Position numbers and translations under genes: made by a program
From: Anopheles merus
Taxonomy: Eukaryota; Arthropoda; Insecta; Diptera; Culicidae
Assembly (NCBI RefSeq): GCF_017562075.2
Contig: NC_054084.1
Location: forward strand, 28,698,808-28,762,807
DNA: 64,000 bases
Direction of reading: 5' to 3'
In this document: piece after piece, positions 25,128 through 37,200 of the stretch
Layout of the letters: every line of letters starts with the position of its first letter
How positions within the stretch are numbered: the first letter of the stretch is position 1
Notes under the pieces: model-generated
What the model was told of the DNA's origin: nothing
The model's input: only the letters and a program-made list of their open reading frames with translations
The model's database searches: none

Positions 25128-25141
25128 TGGTGTGCGGGAAA

Positions 25142-25431
25142 ACTGATGAAGCGAAAAACAAGTAAAACCAATGTAGGGACTTAATTCCAAAGAAAACAAT
25201 TCAAACATGCTTTCGTTGACAGTTGAAAGCTTTGAAGTAGAGTTTCAAGGAAGCTCCACTAGATGGCGCCACCGCCAAGGTACAGTCCTGTTGGACTTTT
25301 TTTTCGCATATCCTTCCATGGGCGAATGGTTTGTTGATGCGCTGGGGGGTGGTGGTGCACGTTTTGGGAGGTAGATATCGCCCAGCAAAGACGTCTTCAT
25401 TAAGTGGAAACAATTTCTCGCTTTACTCACC
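25142..25431 (-). other. Oli: Intron between 5' UTR and coding exons of Oli
   Basis: The minus strand has a strong donor, TTGAAG|GTGAGT, with exon base 25431 and intron from 25430. A plausible acceptor, CTTCATCAG|TTTTCC, places the next exon at 25142. The 288-bp intron would put the leader exon above 25431. The 5' limit of that exon is not visible. Confidence 0.6.
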
Positions 25432-26432
25432 TTCAACACCGTGTGTATCAGCAACTACAGCAGCAAGTATGAAGGAGAATGAGGATTGATGCGTTTGGTT
25501 ATTTCAGACGTTGTTGTTCTGCGAAAATCGCCAACCAACGCAGAAGGATACGCATCAGCAGACGGGCGGTGAGTCACTACGGATGAGCCACTTGACATCC
25601 AATCTCCTCAAAACTATAACGACCTACTCCAATCCACACTAACTTTCCATACAGTCGTGTGTTCTGCACCTCTTGCCGAACGTTCGTAACTAGTTTCTTC
25701 GAACTCAAATCCAATTCTCGAAATCCAAACCAATCCTTCTCACCTACAGTACGAAGAATCCTTCCCAACACGAAAACACACCACCACCCAGCACAAACAA
25801 CGTAAACGAACTTGATAGCAAGAAATCTTCGCGCAACTGGACACGCAGCAGGCTACACACCACAACACCGCACCACACGGCACCGCTCTGCGAAGCGTGT
25901 GTTTGTGATGATGACGGTGATGATGATGCTGCGGTTTCCGCTGGTTTGATGTTTCAGCACTAATTCCAGCTGATGGCCGTTTGATGGCGCTACTGTTGTC
26001 GTCCTGCTGCCAGTGCAGGGCATTTAAAACGTGGAACCGACACAAAGGCAGCGCAAGGACGACGCTGCTGCTCGGTCGCGCACACACCACCATGGCAACG
26101 GCACGGTACGCACGAGAGCACCAATACACCGATACGCGAGTGGTGAGGGTTTTTTTTGGTTGTTAGAATGAATAAAGGCGATATAAACACGGCTCTACAC
26201 ACAAGTGGCAGAATTGTGACGCGTTCGTTTGCCCGTTTTGCTCGGGCAAATGGATTGAAAAACGATCCACAAATCAATTAAATGTCTGTTTGTTGAAATT
26301 AATTAATCCGTTGCGCAAATAAACGCGCACACCCTTCGAAGAGGTCTGCTGAGAAATGGAGGATTTGAATGTGGTTCTTTTTTTATTGTCTTTTAGGCTG
26401 TTATCCTGGGCTAACTTTTGCATGCTGAACCA

Positions 26433-26485
<53 letters not shown>

Positions 26486-29400
26486 GCACACCTACAGACA
26501 CCTCCAAATGCTAGGGCTTTTTGGATAAAATATTCAGACAAAAGCGTCGGCAGCAAACGATGGGGCCCAAAACCCCGGTGTAGTACAAGTGGTGCTCATG
26601 TAATATTTAACAGGGCGCTCTCCACACACATACACAGCATCCAAGACCGCCGAGCTGGCATGGTGACCGCAACCTGTCGGACGGAACTTTGCATCCCTCC
26701 CTGGTATGCCATGGTCTCGGGCGAGTTTTTGTGGGTTTTTACACCCGCACGGTTCATTCGTTAAGTTTGAACCAAACGGAAGGAGAGTAATGTAAATGAT
26801 GACGATGGAGTTTTTATTTTTATTTTTAGAAAAAAAACATGTTTAAGTGTGTGAATTGAGGAAGAAAAACACTTACTGCAAACAACACAGAAAAGGGCCG
26901 ATAAAAAATGTTACAATAACCGTGCATAATCGGACAGATGTTTAATGACATTAGGGTAACGGCTCAAGAGGGACATTTTTCATACGAGCAGCGGGTTTTG
27001 ATCATGCAAACAAAAAAAAAAAAAAATACCAACATGATATTTCGTTCAACCTTTATCAAGTGAAAAATCCAGTTGGGAATTCAATCCAAATCAGAGTACC
27101 GTATGAGGTAAAGTTTGACACCCCTGAACCAAATCAAGCAGCCGATTGAATTGAAAAGTTCCGGCTTTTTTTTACTATTTTTAAAAATAATGAAAAGGAT
27201 ACCACAGGAATTTGGTAGAATAAATAAAAAATAAAAAATATAACAAACTATAGCTTATCGGTTTGATTGGTGAGAAGAGATTATGCAGCTTATAATATGT
27301 TTTAACTTAGTTTTAAAATTTTGTTTATTTCTTGTTTGGGTATAGCTGTTGGATTGAAATATTCATTTTTTGGTAGTTGTTGGGAGTTTAAGGTAAAATA
27401 TATATATTTTTTTATTTTTTACATAATTTGAAACTGAATATGCTGTGTTGAAAAATAGTCCAATGCAGTCAAATTGATTCTATAAATATGTTATAAAATT
27501 GGTAGCCATAAAGCAATTGTTTATCCTAAATCGTTCGATTAAATATGTTTGTATACGATAAATACAAACTTACCAACAAACTTCCTTCTTTACTCATATT
27601 CAAAATACATTAAATTCACGTCCATCTCCAGCAATAAATGGTCTTTCCCATTGCTTGCCATTGTGCTGAATTCAATTTCACCTCCAGTGGCAACGGTTCC
27701 GGGATGGTGCGTTCTGATCAAAATTTATCCCACGCGCGAATCACGCGCATAGTTTGCGTATAGCTGGCGCCCTATTATGGGCGCAAAACATTACGATCCC
27801 GATGGCAGCGGTGCAGAACCGTAGGCAGCAACAGCAGTAGCAACAGCCGCAGCGGCAGCCTCCGCACAGCATTCGGTGGCATCGAGTTGCCAACGATGCG
27901 TCCCGGTGCCGTACATGCGTACGCACATATAGCGTGTGTACGTTATGTACGCAACCCCTCTCGCAGCGAACGCACAAATCCATCCGGCAATGGTAGGCAA
28001 CGCGTGCATACATACAGCGACAGAGCCGCATACAATTAGCATTCAGCAACCCCTGTAGGGCACTCTGTCTGTCTCTGTAACGATTTGTGCCAAATAAATC
28101 CCACCCTTGCCATATAGGGAGAGGGTACTACAGTAAGCGCACCCCTCGGCCGTTGCCGAGTGTATCGCAAAAGAAAGCAGCCAGATGGTGTTGGAAGGGA
28201 TGGCAGAGACGGAAAGGCCTCTTAGGCATTAGTTTCACTCATCTGTGCAGTGCTTGGCGGTGATGCTGCACCGTTGCATCGATCCGAGAAAGGACGAACC
28301 AGTCCGGGCCGAATGTTGAAATGAAGTGAGTTGAATTTTCAATTCCCATTGCTACGCTCGATTATTCCGGGCACTTTTCAATCGCTGTGCCCTGCTGTAT
28401 TCGAGTTGTTCGAGCAAAAAGCCATCTCTGGCGGACACTCTTTTCAGGGTGCTGTTTCCTTCAAGGAAACGTGTAAAAATACAACAAGACTATTTCGATC
28501 GGGTAGGCGAGGTTTAGCACAGGGTTATGGAAAACTGATATTCTTTGCGCCCGTATCCTTGAATGAAGAAGGACATAAGAAAACATAACACGAAGTAAGA
28601 CGTAATCTCTTCATCGGGTCAGACATAGTAGGGAAAGGGATTTGCTTTCGACCGAATTGTTCACAACTCCATCAAAACTACACCACCAACACAAACACAC
28701 ACACACACAGCGTAAAAGGGTAGCGGATCCTACAGCAAAAGGGACGACCTAAGAACAACCTCAAATAGAATCTTCTGGTTCATTTTCTGCGATACTATGC
28801 GAAGAAGTGCTCGGCTTTTATCGTTCTAACTATCGGACACTCTTATTTGGCATTTGGAGTTTGCGTATGGAACTGTTCACAGTGTTGTTACAAAACACTA
28901 CGAGCTCGTTTTATGGGATTTGAGACCAAGTTTTAATACCACCCACCTTCCCCTTGGAATTGAATGAGACCCTGCTGTCCCACTGCTTCTTACACGGCCG
29001 AGCGAAACACGAAACAAGGGATGGTAATAATATTTATTTCTTGTTAAACAGCTTTGCACCAGCTGCAGCCCAGCGGTAGTTTCTTCCCTCTCCGGGGTTT
29101 AAGTTTCGTACGCCGTAAGGACTTAATTAGCGTCTTGCACATACACACACGCCCACACACACCCACACACTCACATCGCACTCATTTATGATCGCCAATA
29201 ATCGTAAACAATGTCAGGCGGTGGCATTTAAACTCAACGATGGCAATTAGTTGCGATTTGGGGCGACCGTTTGCGACAGGTTGAGGTAGCTGAGAACTAC
29301 CGACGGGGAACGGGGGTTACTAAGCGATGGGGCAAGAATCTCGGATCGGATCGATAATGAGGGTGGAGAAATTTGCAAATCAAACCGTTTGTATGAAACA

Positions 29401-29996
29401 TTGCAATGGAAGGAGGCCCGAGCACGGAATTAATAAATAATGAATATCTGTTGAGCTAGTGATTATCTGCTGTTTCTTGAACCACTATACTTCACTGACT
29501 ACTAATCCATACTGCCGTCGAGCAGTGTGTGTGTGTGTGTGTGTAGAAGTTTTGAAGAGCTCAAATAATGAGAGTGAATTATATTTATCCAAGCTACTGG
29601 ATTCATAAAATATTAAGGGCTTTTTGTTTAATCAAACACTTTATTTCATTTGTTGAACTCCATTTTTTCATTATTTTCCCCACCTCGGATCGGCAATTAA
29701 AAAGAGATAAAAGAATTTCCCCAAAACGGTGGCTTTTTTTGCTGCAAATTATAAGAATATACACCTTTGGTGCCTAAATGTATGCTACAAATAGCAGAGA
29801 TAACACGTTTGACTATTTTGTAATGCGAATTGCATACGTTTTTACTTAATGCCCCTGAATGTATTCCTCCATAATGCTCCATTGTTTGCAAAGCTTTGAA
29901 TCTGTATCTACTGAGCGATGAAACAAACCTCTTTTAGACAATTTTGCATTGACTGTCGGACCCGCGGATGCACTAATGCTGCACTGACAAATAGAG
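25432..29996. other. Upstream region of Oli; no further gene seen
   Basis: The part next to 25432 is probably Oli 5' UTR. The rest may hold promoter and enhancers. It is patchy: a GC-rich block at about 27700-28300 and AT-rich sequence at 26800-27560. No coding region was recognised. Confidence 0.4.
26435..26481. repeat. (AC)n microsatellite
   Basis: About 47 bp of pure AC dinucleotides. A shorter (TG)n run lies at 29522-29544. Confidence 0.93.
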
Positions 29997-31174
29997 TCAA
30001 ACAACTGTCACATGAATACTGTCATTTAATCCGTCCGGTATGGTAACAACCCCGATCGGATTTCCGCACAGATCCAGCTGCTTGAGCAGCGGTGGATATT
30101 GGGCTTGGTCGGCCGGTATTGCGGTGATACGATTAAACGATAAATCTATCGATGCAAGCTTGGGCAGCTGCTGTAAATCTTCCCACCGAACGTAGCCGAT
30201 TCGGTTGTGGTTCAGATCGACGTGCGCTAAGCTAGCGAATCGCTCCAAACATGCCGGCACTTGACGAAGGTAATTATGTGCCAGTGTAATGCCCTGCAAT
30301 CGCTGCGTGTCATTCCATTGGCACGCGTCCAGCTGCTTAAGGCGGTTGTGATTCAACATAAGACCGGTAAGGGCCGGAATGTTTAACGCACCGGTGAGTG
30401 ATTCGAGCTTATTGTGCGCTAACACAAGCTGCGTCAGTTCGGCGAACGGTGCGAACCCGTTCAGATTGAGGGCTCTCAGCGAGTTGTAGCTCAAGTTTAT
30501 CACGTTCAAGCCGGTGGTGACGTTCGTACTGCCTTCCCCGTGTACGACTTGCAAGTTGCTCTTCACTAGTTTCAGTGTTGCTAAACCCTTCAGCGGATAA
30601 AACCAACTCAGATCAATACTCGCGATCTTTGTGTACTCGAGCAGTATGTGCTGGATGGCGGGCAGCGTTAGAAGCGTGGCCGGAATATTCGTTATGGGAC
30701 TGTTCCTAATGGTCACACTTATTATGGCACTATTTTTCTCGAAGTGAATGATTCGCACGCCAGTTTTGAACATGATCAGTGTCTCTATGGTACATGTAGC
30801 CGGTATGATAACGATACCGAGCTTGGGCGAATTCTCGACTGAAAGACTGTTGACAAACTGTACCACTGTGCTGCACAATTTCGCCTCCAGCAATACGTTC
30901 TGCAGGTTCACAATTTTTATTACATGTGTACCGTTTGGCATATGGTTGAGAAAGAAATATCCTTCCTCTGATGGGTTCCACTCCTCTATGGTGCATCGGC
31001 TGTCGGGCTCATTGCAACAGAACTTCAATCCTTGTGCACTTGCGCGTAAAAGCATAACAGTCACGACGGTGCTGAAGTAGGGAGAAAGAAGGTTTTTAGT
31101 AAACAAACGAACTTCATTCCGAAGTGATAGGATTTTTTCTTCTATTACCACAAACGGTTGGTGAAAAATAACAT
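29997..31174 (-). CDS. Secreted leucine-rich repeat protein
   Basis: I model two exons: 31149-31174 (26 nt) and 29997-31071, with a 77-bp intron (donor TTTGTG|GTAATA, acceptor CCCTACTTCAG|CACC). The product has 366 residues. The frame of the long exon is open further upstream, but only with a GTG codon. The spliced start gives a good signal peptide (MLFFTNRLCTVVTVMLL, cleaved near residue 21). A Cys-containing N-terminal segment follows (FCCNEPDSRC). From about residue 130 come irregular LRRs, and from about 215 to 355 regular ones with LxxLxLxxNxL spacing (INLSYNSLRAL, LVLAHNKLESL, LMLNHNRLKQL, ITLAHNYLRQV, VDLNHNRIGYV, IDLSFNRITAI, LDLCGNPIGVV). No membrane segment or coiled coil follows. 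It resembles coil-less mosquito LRR immune proteins in outline, but that is not shown. Extracellular binding is an inference. Confidence 0.8.
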
Positions 31175-31854
31175 TATTTTACAGCGTTATGTTAAACTCT
31201 GCACACGCACTGTGCGATCTATGGAATGGTAGGTAATGATACAGCACCACAGACAATTGTAAACTGAATACGCATTAAGATAGTACGAACACATCGTTTA
31301 ACTTTTGAGTCTACAACAGTAGTAAGGTCATTATCGCAAATTACCTTACACATTTTGCCAAAGCGTACGAAGGGATGCTCCATAAGTTACGTAACGTATC
31401 TGTATGTTTCACCCGTCCGTTCGATCAATAATAGTTGGGCATACACTCTCGCCACAAATCTCTTTTGGATTGATGTTTCTTTGAAGGTCTGTGAAAAACT
31501 ATATTTTTTAGTATACGTTTAATTTTTATTTTTCGAGATGTGATGTAATTTTTCGAATTCCGTAATCTTGGAGTCCGACCAATTGTGTGCAAATTTAATC
31601 ATTCTGTTTTTCATTTTTCTTACGCTTCAAGTAATAAATATTTTATGGCATTTTAAATAACCGTTTGGAAACAGATTTCAACCACTCTTTAACAATCAAT
31701 GTTGATTGCGTTAAACAAAACCAAAAATATCTAAGCTAACCGCTAAACTCCATTGTGAGCTAAATAATCATGTTAAACCTTTAAATCATTGCTATTGTAC
31801 ACTTATTTTGTAATAGAAGTCATGTTAATGAATTTTTCAGATTGCGCCGAATTC
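31175..31854. other. Upstream flank of the LRR gene
   Basis: This should hold the promoter of the LRR gene. No TATA box or other gene could be assigned. Confidence 0.35.
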
Positions 31855-31856
31855 TA

Positions 31857-33166
31857 CAGGGTGGCATCGTAGAAGTGATACACTATGTTTTTGTAATAAA
31901 ATTGACATCAGGTTTGATTTAGCTTAGGAATCGATTGAAATAGCTTCTATTTGTACTAAACCTGCATTTTACTTAATTTATTTAAAATCTTTCGCGTTTA
32001 TACTTGATAAGCGCCCGTAAGCGCTTTTGGCAATCGTTGCAGACCACACGCACAACTTCATCCGGCATTTCGTCCCATATCTTTAACAACCGTCCGTCCG
32101 AACCCGTCCAAATGCAAATGATTGACGTCGCCCAACTTTCCAAGCATGTATCCCCATATGCTGAAGTCTAACGGGTTTCAAATCTGGGCGGGCCATTCCG
32201 ATGAACTGATAAAACACGGCAAATGCTCTTTGCACCACTTCTGAACGATCGAAGCCTTATGCAGCCTTAGGCTGGAGCTGAATCCTGTTGGAAGCAAAAG
32301 CTGTCGTTGCCAAAACAGCTTCTTAGCATATGGTTTCAAGTGGCCTTGAAGAACGTGTTCTAAATAGGACTCCTTGTTGATCTTCACGCCTTTGTCGATA
32401 AACAATAACGGAAACTTCTCTTTGGCCGAGATAGCTCCCCGAACCATCACAGCTGACGCATTTTGATACCGTTTGACTGTTCTTTTATCGGCTGTTATAT
32501 CCCGAATACATGCTCCATGAATACGATAATTCTGCTTATTCAAGCTTTCCTCCAGAGTGAACAGTTTTTCGTCCGAAAAGATGATGTTGTGGCCTGCGTG
32601 TGTCTTCAGCAACAACCGAGATCTCCCCCCGGTCACCCTTTCGGTAATGTTTTTGCTGGTTAAGCCGTCAATATTTTGCTTTTTAAACGCTCTGTAACCA
32701 AGGTCCTTTTTCAGAATGCTTTGCATAGCAAAGTGACTCATGTTCATTTCACGCGCCATTTTTCTTCCCGAGGCAGCTGGATTTCGACGCACACGTTCCT
32801 TTGCCGCTTTGATCACCGCTGGAGTCCGGACACTCCGTTTTATGCCCGGTTTCTTCTTTGGAACAACCGTGCCTATCTCATCGTATCGCTTGATGGTCTG
32901 GTAGACGAACAGTCGACTTAAATTGTGATGAGAAAGTTTCTGCCTAATCTGTATGTGTGTCAATCCTTGCAAAGGCAACATTTTATTTGTTCGCGACTTG
33001 AATCCATTTTACTATATGAGAAAACTGAAGTGGACAATAAGTGTACATTTTTCAGGATAAATAGTTAACAAATTAAGCTGTCAAAATATGCCCATGAGTT
33101 TGATACACAGCGACAGAAAACACAATACAGGGCCACTCGAATAGGTGTATCTACGATGCCACCCTG
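31857..33166 (-). mobile_element. Tc1/mariner-superfamily transposon, inactive
   Basis: A 1310-bp element with terminal inverted repeats CAGGGTGGCATCGTAGA at 31857-31873 and inverted at 33150-33166, flanked by the TA duplication at 31855-31856 and 33167-33168. After the 17 bp the arms stay similar except for a 5-bp insertion (AGTGA) in the left arm. Length, TA target and ends all fit a full-length mariner-type copy. The transposase frame is broken, so the copy cannot move by itself. Confidence 0.92.
32178..32981 (-). pseudogene. Mariner-type transposase pseudogene
   Basis: The ATG at 32981 opens 267 codons. The N-terminus has paired helix-turn-helix features (LTHIQIRQKL ... VYQTIKRYDEIG, then PAVIKAAKERVRRNP ... 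RKMAREMNMSHFAMQSILKKDL) for DNA-end binding. The first catalytic Asp is in IIFSDEKLFTLE. The frame then shifts near 32255-32300, so the segment for the second Asp (QQDSAP) lies in another frame. The frame resumes (VQKWCKEHLPCF) and stops at 32178. Just beyond, another frame carries NPLDFSIWGYM with the third acidic residue. By rough count the spacing is near 37, which would fit the DD37D (maT-like) group. That grouping is tentative. Confidence 0.85.
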
Positions 33167-33682
33167 TACATTCATTTAAAGGCATTAAATGGTTAATGGC
33201 ATTTAAACTTAAATAAACCCACTAGCCGTGGTTATTTTTTTTATTATTTTTTGCAAAGCCAACAAATAGCTCAACTCTCTTTAAACTATTGGTGTGACGG
33301 CATTTAGGGATGGTCCCTAACATTCATTAAACCCTTATTTTTGGTTTGCGTTTTGTGTAGTAACATTCAGCAAACTGCATGATGTGTGAGGTAAATTTGT
33401 TAAGAAGTGAAAATAAATGCTTGAAAATTGTGTTTTTACCTTCCACAAAAAATAAGCTTAGCCGTTGGTTTTTTTTAAATAAAAACGAATAATGGAGAAA
33501 TTCTTCATTCAGTTTCTGACCGAATGAAACCACTATCAAATTAACGGGCAGAACGTAAAACTATTAGTAGCCTTGAAATGCGGCAGAAGAATAATGTGGC
33601 AGTGGTAATTCACTGTTTATCGTTAAATTTATACACTTAATATTGTGGTGATATGAAATCTTCTAACTACCCAAAAGAATAA

Positions 33683-34067
33683 TGTGGCTTGAATTTGTGT
33701 AGTTACTTGGAGTTTATTTCTTCTATGTTAACTCGGGCAGCGTTTCCTCTTAGATCGGACTTTTGTTAATCATCCTAAACCTCAACTTATCCTTAATTTA
33801 TACTCACTCGTTCGCGCCAAAATTCCTTAATCCTATTCCTCATTGGCTAATCCTAATTATCGCCTATTTTACTATTTCCTATTTCCTATCTTATGCTATT
33901 CTATTCTATCCTACGTGTAACCTTAATTGTAGATGTATGTGTGTAAATATATATATGCATAATAAAAATCTAACTATGTGTATGTGTGTAAGTGTATATG
34001 TGTATAATTTAAACCTAGCTAGCTATAATTATTCTGCGCGCGTTTTGCCTATCTTGCAGGCGCTACA
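33683..34067 (-). repeat. 3' LTR of the minus-strand Ty3/gypsy element (left edge approximate)
   Basis: Reading on the minus strand, the polypurine tract ends at 34068 and the LTR starts TGTAGCGCCTGCAAG at 34067. Inside are GAGTATAAATTAAGG (33791-33805), a likely TATA box, and AATAAA near 33714, a likely poly(A) signal. The far edge is uncertain. I placed it at a TG on the plus strand (33683) because no second LTR is available for comparison. Confidence 0.6.
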
Positions 34068-34080
34068 CCTCCCCCCTTTA
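34068..34080 (-). other. Polypurine tract of the minus-strand Ty3/gypsy element
   Basis: Minus strand TAAAGGGGGGAGG directly abuts the TG of the LTR. This is the expected primer site for plus-strand DNA synthesis. Confidence 0.78.
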
Positions 34081-34220
34081 GAAATGAAAAGCGTATGCTT
34101 TTCATCCCTTAATTAATCTATTTTTATGCACTGTACTTAGTTTGTTTGTATTTGTATTCTTTATTGTACAGTTAACATTATCTAACTTTACTACTATGTA
34201 CGGTCCTAAGTATATCGGAT

Positions 34221-37200
34221 CTAATTTTTTCTATTTTCGTTTTTTAGATAAACCGCATCTCCTATTTTTAAGATAAGGGGGTTTACATTACTATTTGCTC
34301 TAATCTGTCTTCTTTCTTTTTGCTCAATTAAATTTTTACGCGCTATTTCGTTTGATTTTTGCAATTTGAATTTAATTTCATTAAAATATGCATCATAATT
34401 GTATACTGGTTCAATATTACCATGGCATAAATCTTGGGGAAGAATTGCTTTTTTTCCAAATATTAATTCGTATGGGCTATAGTTCGTATCTGTATGAGGT
34501 GTTGTGTTATAATTAAATTCGTAAAATTTTAGCCAATCATCCCAATTGTCACCATGCTCATTTGTAAATGCTCTTAAGTATTCATTGAGTGTTCTGTGGT
34601 TTCTTTCCAAGGAACCTATGGTTTCTGGGTGATAGGCAGTGGCAAAAGTCTGCTTGATCCCCAGCAACTCCGCTACCTTTTTTAATACCTCGTTATTGTA
34701 TTCAAGGCCTTGATCCGATTTCATCTCAAGAAACCTCCCGTATTTTAATATGCAGTTCTCAACCATGGCCCTAGCTATCGTGTTCGCTTCTTTATTTTCT
34801 GTTGGAATAAGAACAATGTATTTCGAGAGTTCACATTGCATTGTAACGATGTATCTATGATTTTTATTGGTTTTCGGCAAGGGACCCACTGTGTCTATAC
34901 AGACTACTTCGAAAGGCTTTAAAGGTGTAGTCGTAACAGCACTTTTTTCTTTTGTATGTCTTACGATTTTGTTCACTTTGCATACTTTGCAGCCTCTAAC
35001 GTAATTTTTAATTTCTTCCTTCATATTCTTCCATTTATATTTTTCTCTAATTTTGAGGTATAATCGATACTGTCCGACATGTCCTCCCGAAGGTGACATG
35101 TGATAGTTTTCTAAAATATTTGCTATTTCCTCCTTTTTTGAAATCCATTTTGGTGGAATAAAAGCAATGATCTCTAAACCGGAAATGGCATTATCTGCGA
35201 TTTCCTTTATGGTGTAAAAAGAGTATTGCCTGAATAGGGGATCTTCTAATGAAATTGCAATTTTGTCACGATTGTATTCTTTTGCTATTTGTTGTACTTT
35301 TAGAAGAGCAGACTCTAGCGCCTGACTTCCATCTTCATAACAATGAATTGTTGTATTTCCTAACTCCTTGTTGTAATTATTATTGAAAACTGTTATTTTG
35401 ATTTTGCCATATTCTGTTTTTGACAGGATTTTCAAAAGTTTGTTTACTTCTGTTGGGTTTTCTGTTTGCCAAAGTGTAGGTTTAGTTATGGAATCTTTTT
35501 CATCTTCGTTTAATTCTGGAGGAGGCTTGAAATTGTTCAGTCTTGTCATTGCTCTTGTTTTCACTGCTAGTAGTGATTTATCATTTGTTTCGTTTGCATT
35601 ATTCTTTTGCATAAGCTTCAACTTGTCTGAATCAATGACAATTCTCGATAGTGCGTCAGCTCCTGTGTTCGTTTTTCCTTGCACAAATTCCACTTCAAAA
35701 TCAAATTCCTCCAGGTCTAACCTCATGCGTGTTAGTTTTGAAGTAGGATTTTTCATGTTGAATAGATATACCAATGGTCTGTGGTCGGTTCGTACTTTAA
35801 ACTTTTTTCCAAAAATATAAGGTTTGAAATAATTTACTGCCCAATGTATTGCTGTTAGCTCTTTTTCTATAGTCGGTTTAGATTTCTCTCCTTTAGTAAA
35901 ACTTTTACTCGCGTATGCAATAGGTAGGTCATTACCATCTGTTTTCTGCGATAAGATAGCGCCACATGCTACATCGGACGCATCAGTAGTAATGATAAAC
36001 TCTTTCTCAAAGTTTGGGTACTGTAATATAGTAGGTGATACAAGGCTTCTTCTAAGAGTGTCGAAAGCATGCTGACATTCATTAGACCACGTGAATGTAG
36101 CTCCTTTCTTTAGTAAATTATTTAACGGTCTTACCAATTCAGCAAAATTTTTAACGAACTTGCGATAGTAATTGCAGAACGCTACAAACCTTCTAACTTC
36201 ATCCACATTTATTGGTACTGGGTATTTTTTTATCGTTTCGAACTTGGACTCATCGGGATATATGCCTTTATCTGTTATTTTGTGACCTAAATAGGTTACA
36301 TTGTTTTGGAAAAATTTACATTTCTCTGGATTTAGCTTCAAGTTATAATTTCTTAGCCTGTTAAATACTTTCATTAAGTTTTCTAGATGATGTTGCATTG
36401 TGCAACCCGTTATAATAATATCATCTATGTAAACAAAAGCACTCTCCGGAGTAAGTCCCGCCATTGCTATCGTTATCATCCGTTGAAAGCTATTAGGGCT
36501 TATATTCAGCCCAAAAGGGAGTCTTGTAAATTGATAATGGCCTGAAGAAGTTGAGAAAGCAGTATATTTTCTAGAGTTCTTGTGTAAAGGTATCTGGTGA
36601 AACCCGGACATAAGGTCCAAAGTAGTAAAATATTTTGCTCTTCCTAATTGGTCTAATATATCATCGATTCTAGGTAGTGGGAACTTATCAGGCATTATTT
36701 TTTTATTCAACTGCCTGTAGTCTACTACCAATCTCCATTTTTTTTCGTTATCTCCAGATTTTTTTGGTACCAATAAAATTGGTGAATTATATGGAGAAAC
36801 CGAATGCTCTATTATGTTATTTTTAAGCATTTTATCAACCTGATTTTTTATCTCGTCACTTTGAGAATATATTTGCTTATAATTCGGAATGTAACATGGT
36901 ACGTTATCTTTCAATTGTATCGATTGCTCGTAAAAATTATTAATTGGGATTTGATCATTATCGGTGCAGAAAATATCGTGGTACTCGGATAATATTTTTT
37001 CTAAATGAGGGATTATATATTTAGGAACATTCTGACTATCGATTTTGCTCAATAATGTTTTTATTTTAGATTCATTTGCTTTAGTGCTTTTAAATTTTAA
37101 ATTTTTCTGAATATAATTTTTCAGCGGGTCAATCTGTGGTTTAAATGAATCTTTTTCAATATACACATTGCTTTCAGTGGTGTTTACAAATTTTACATAT

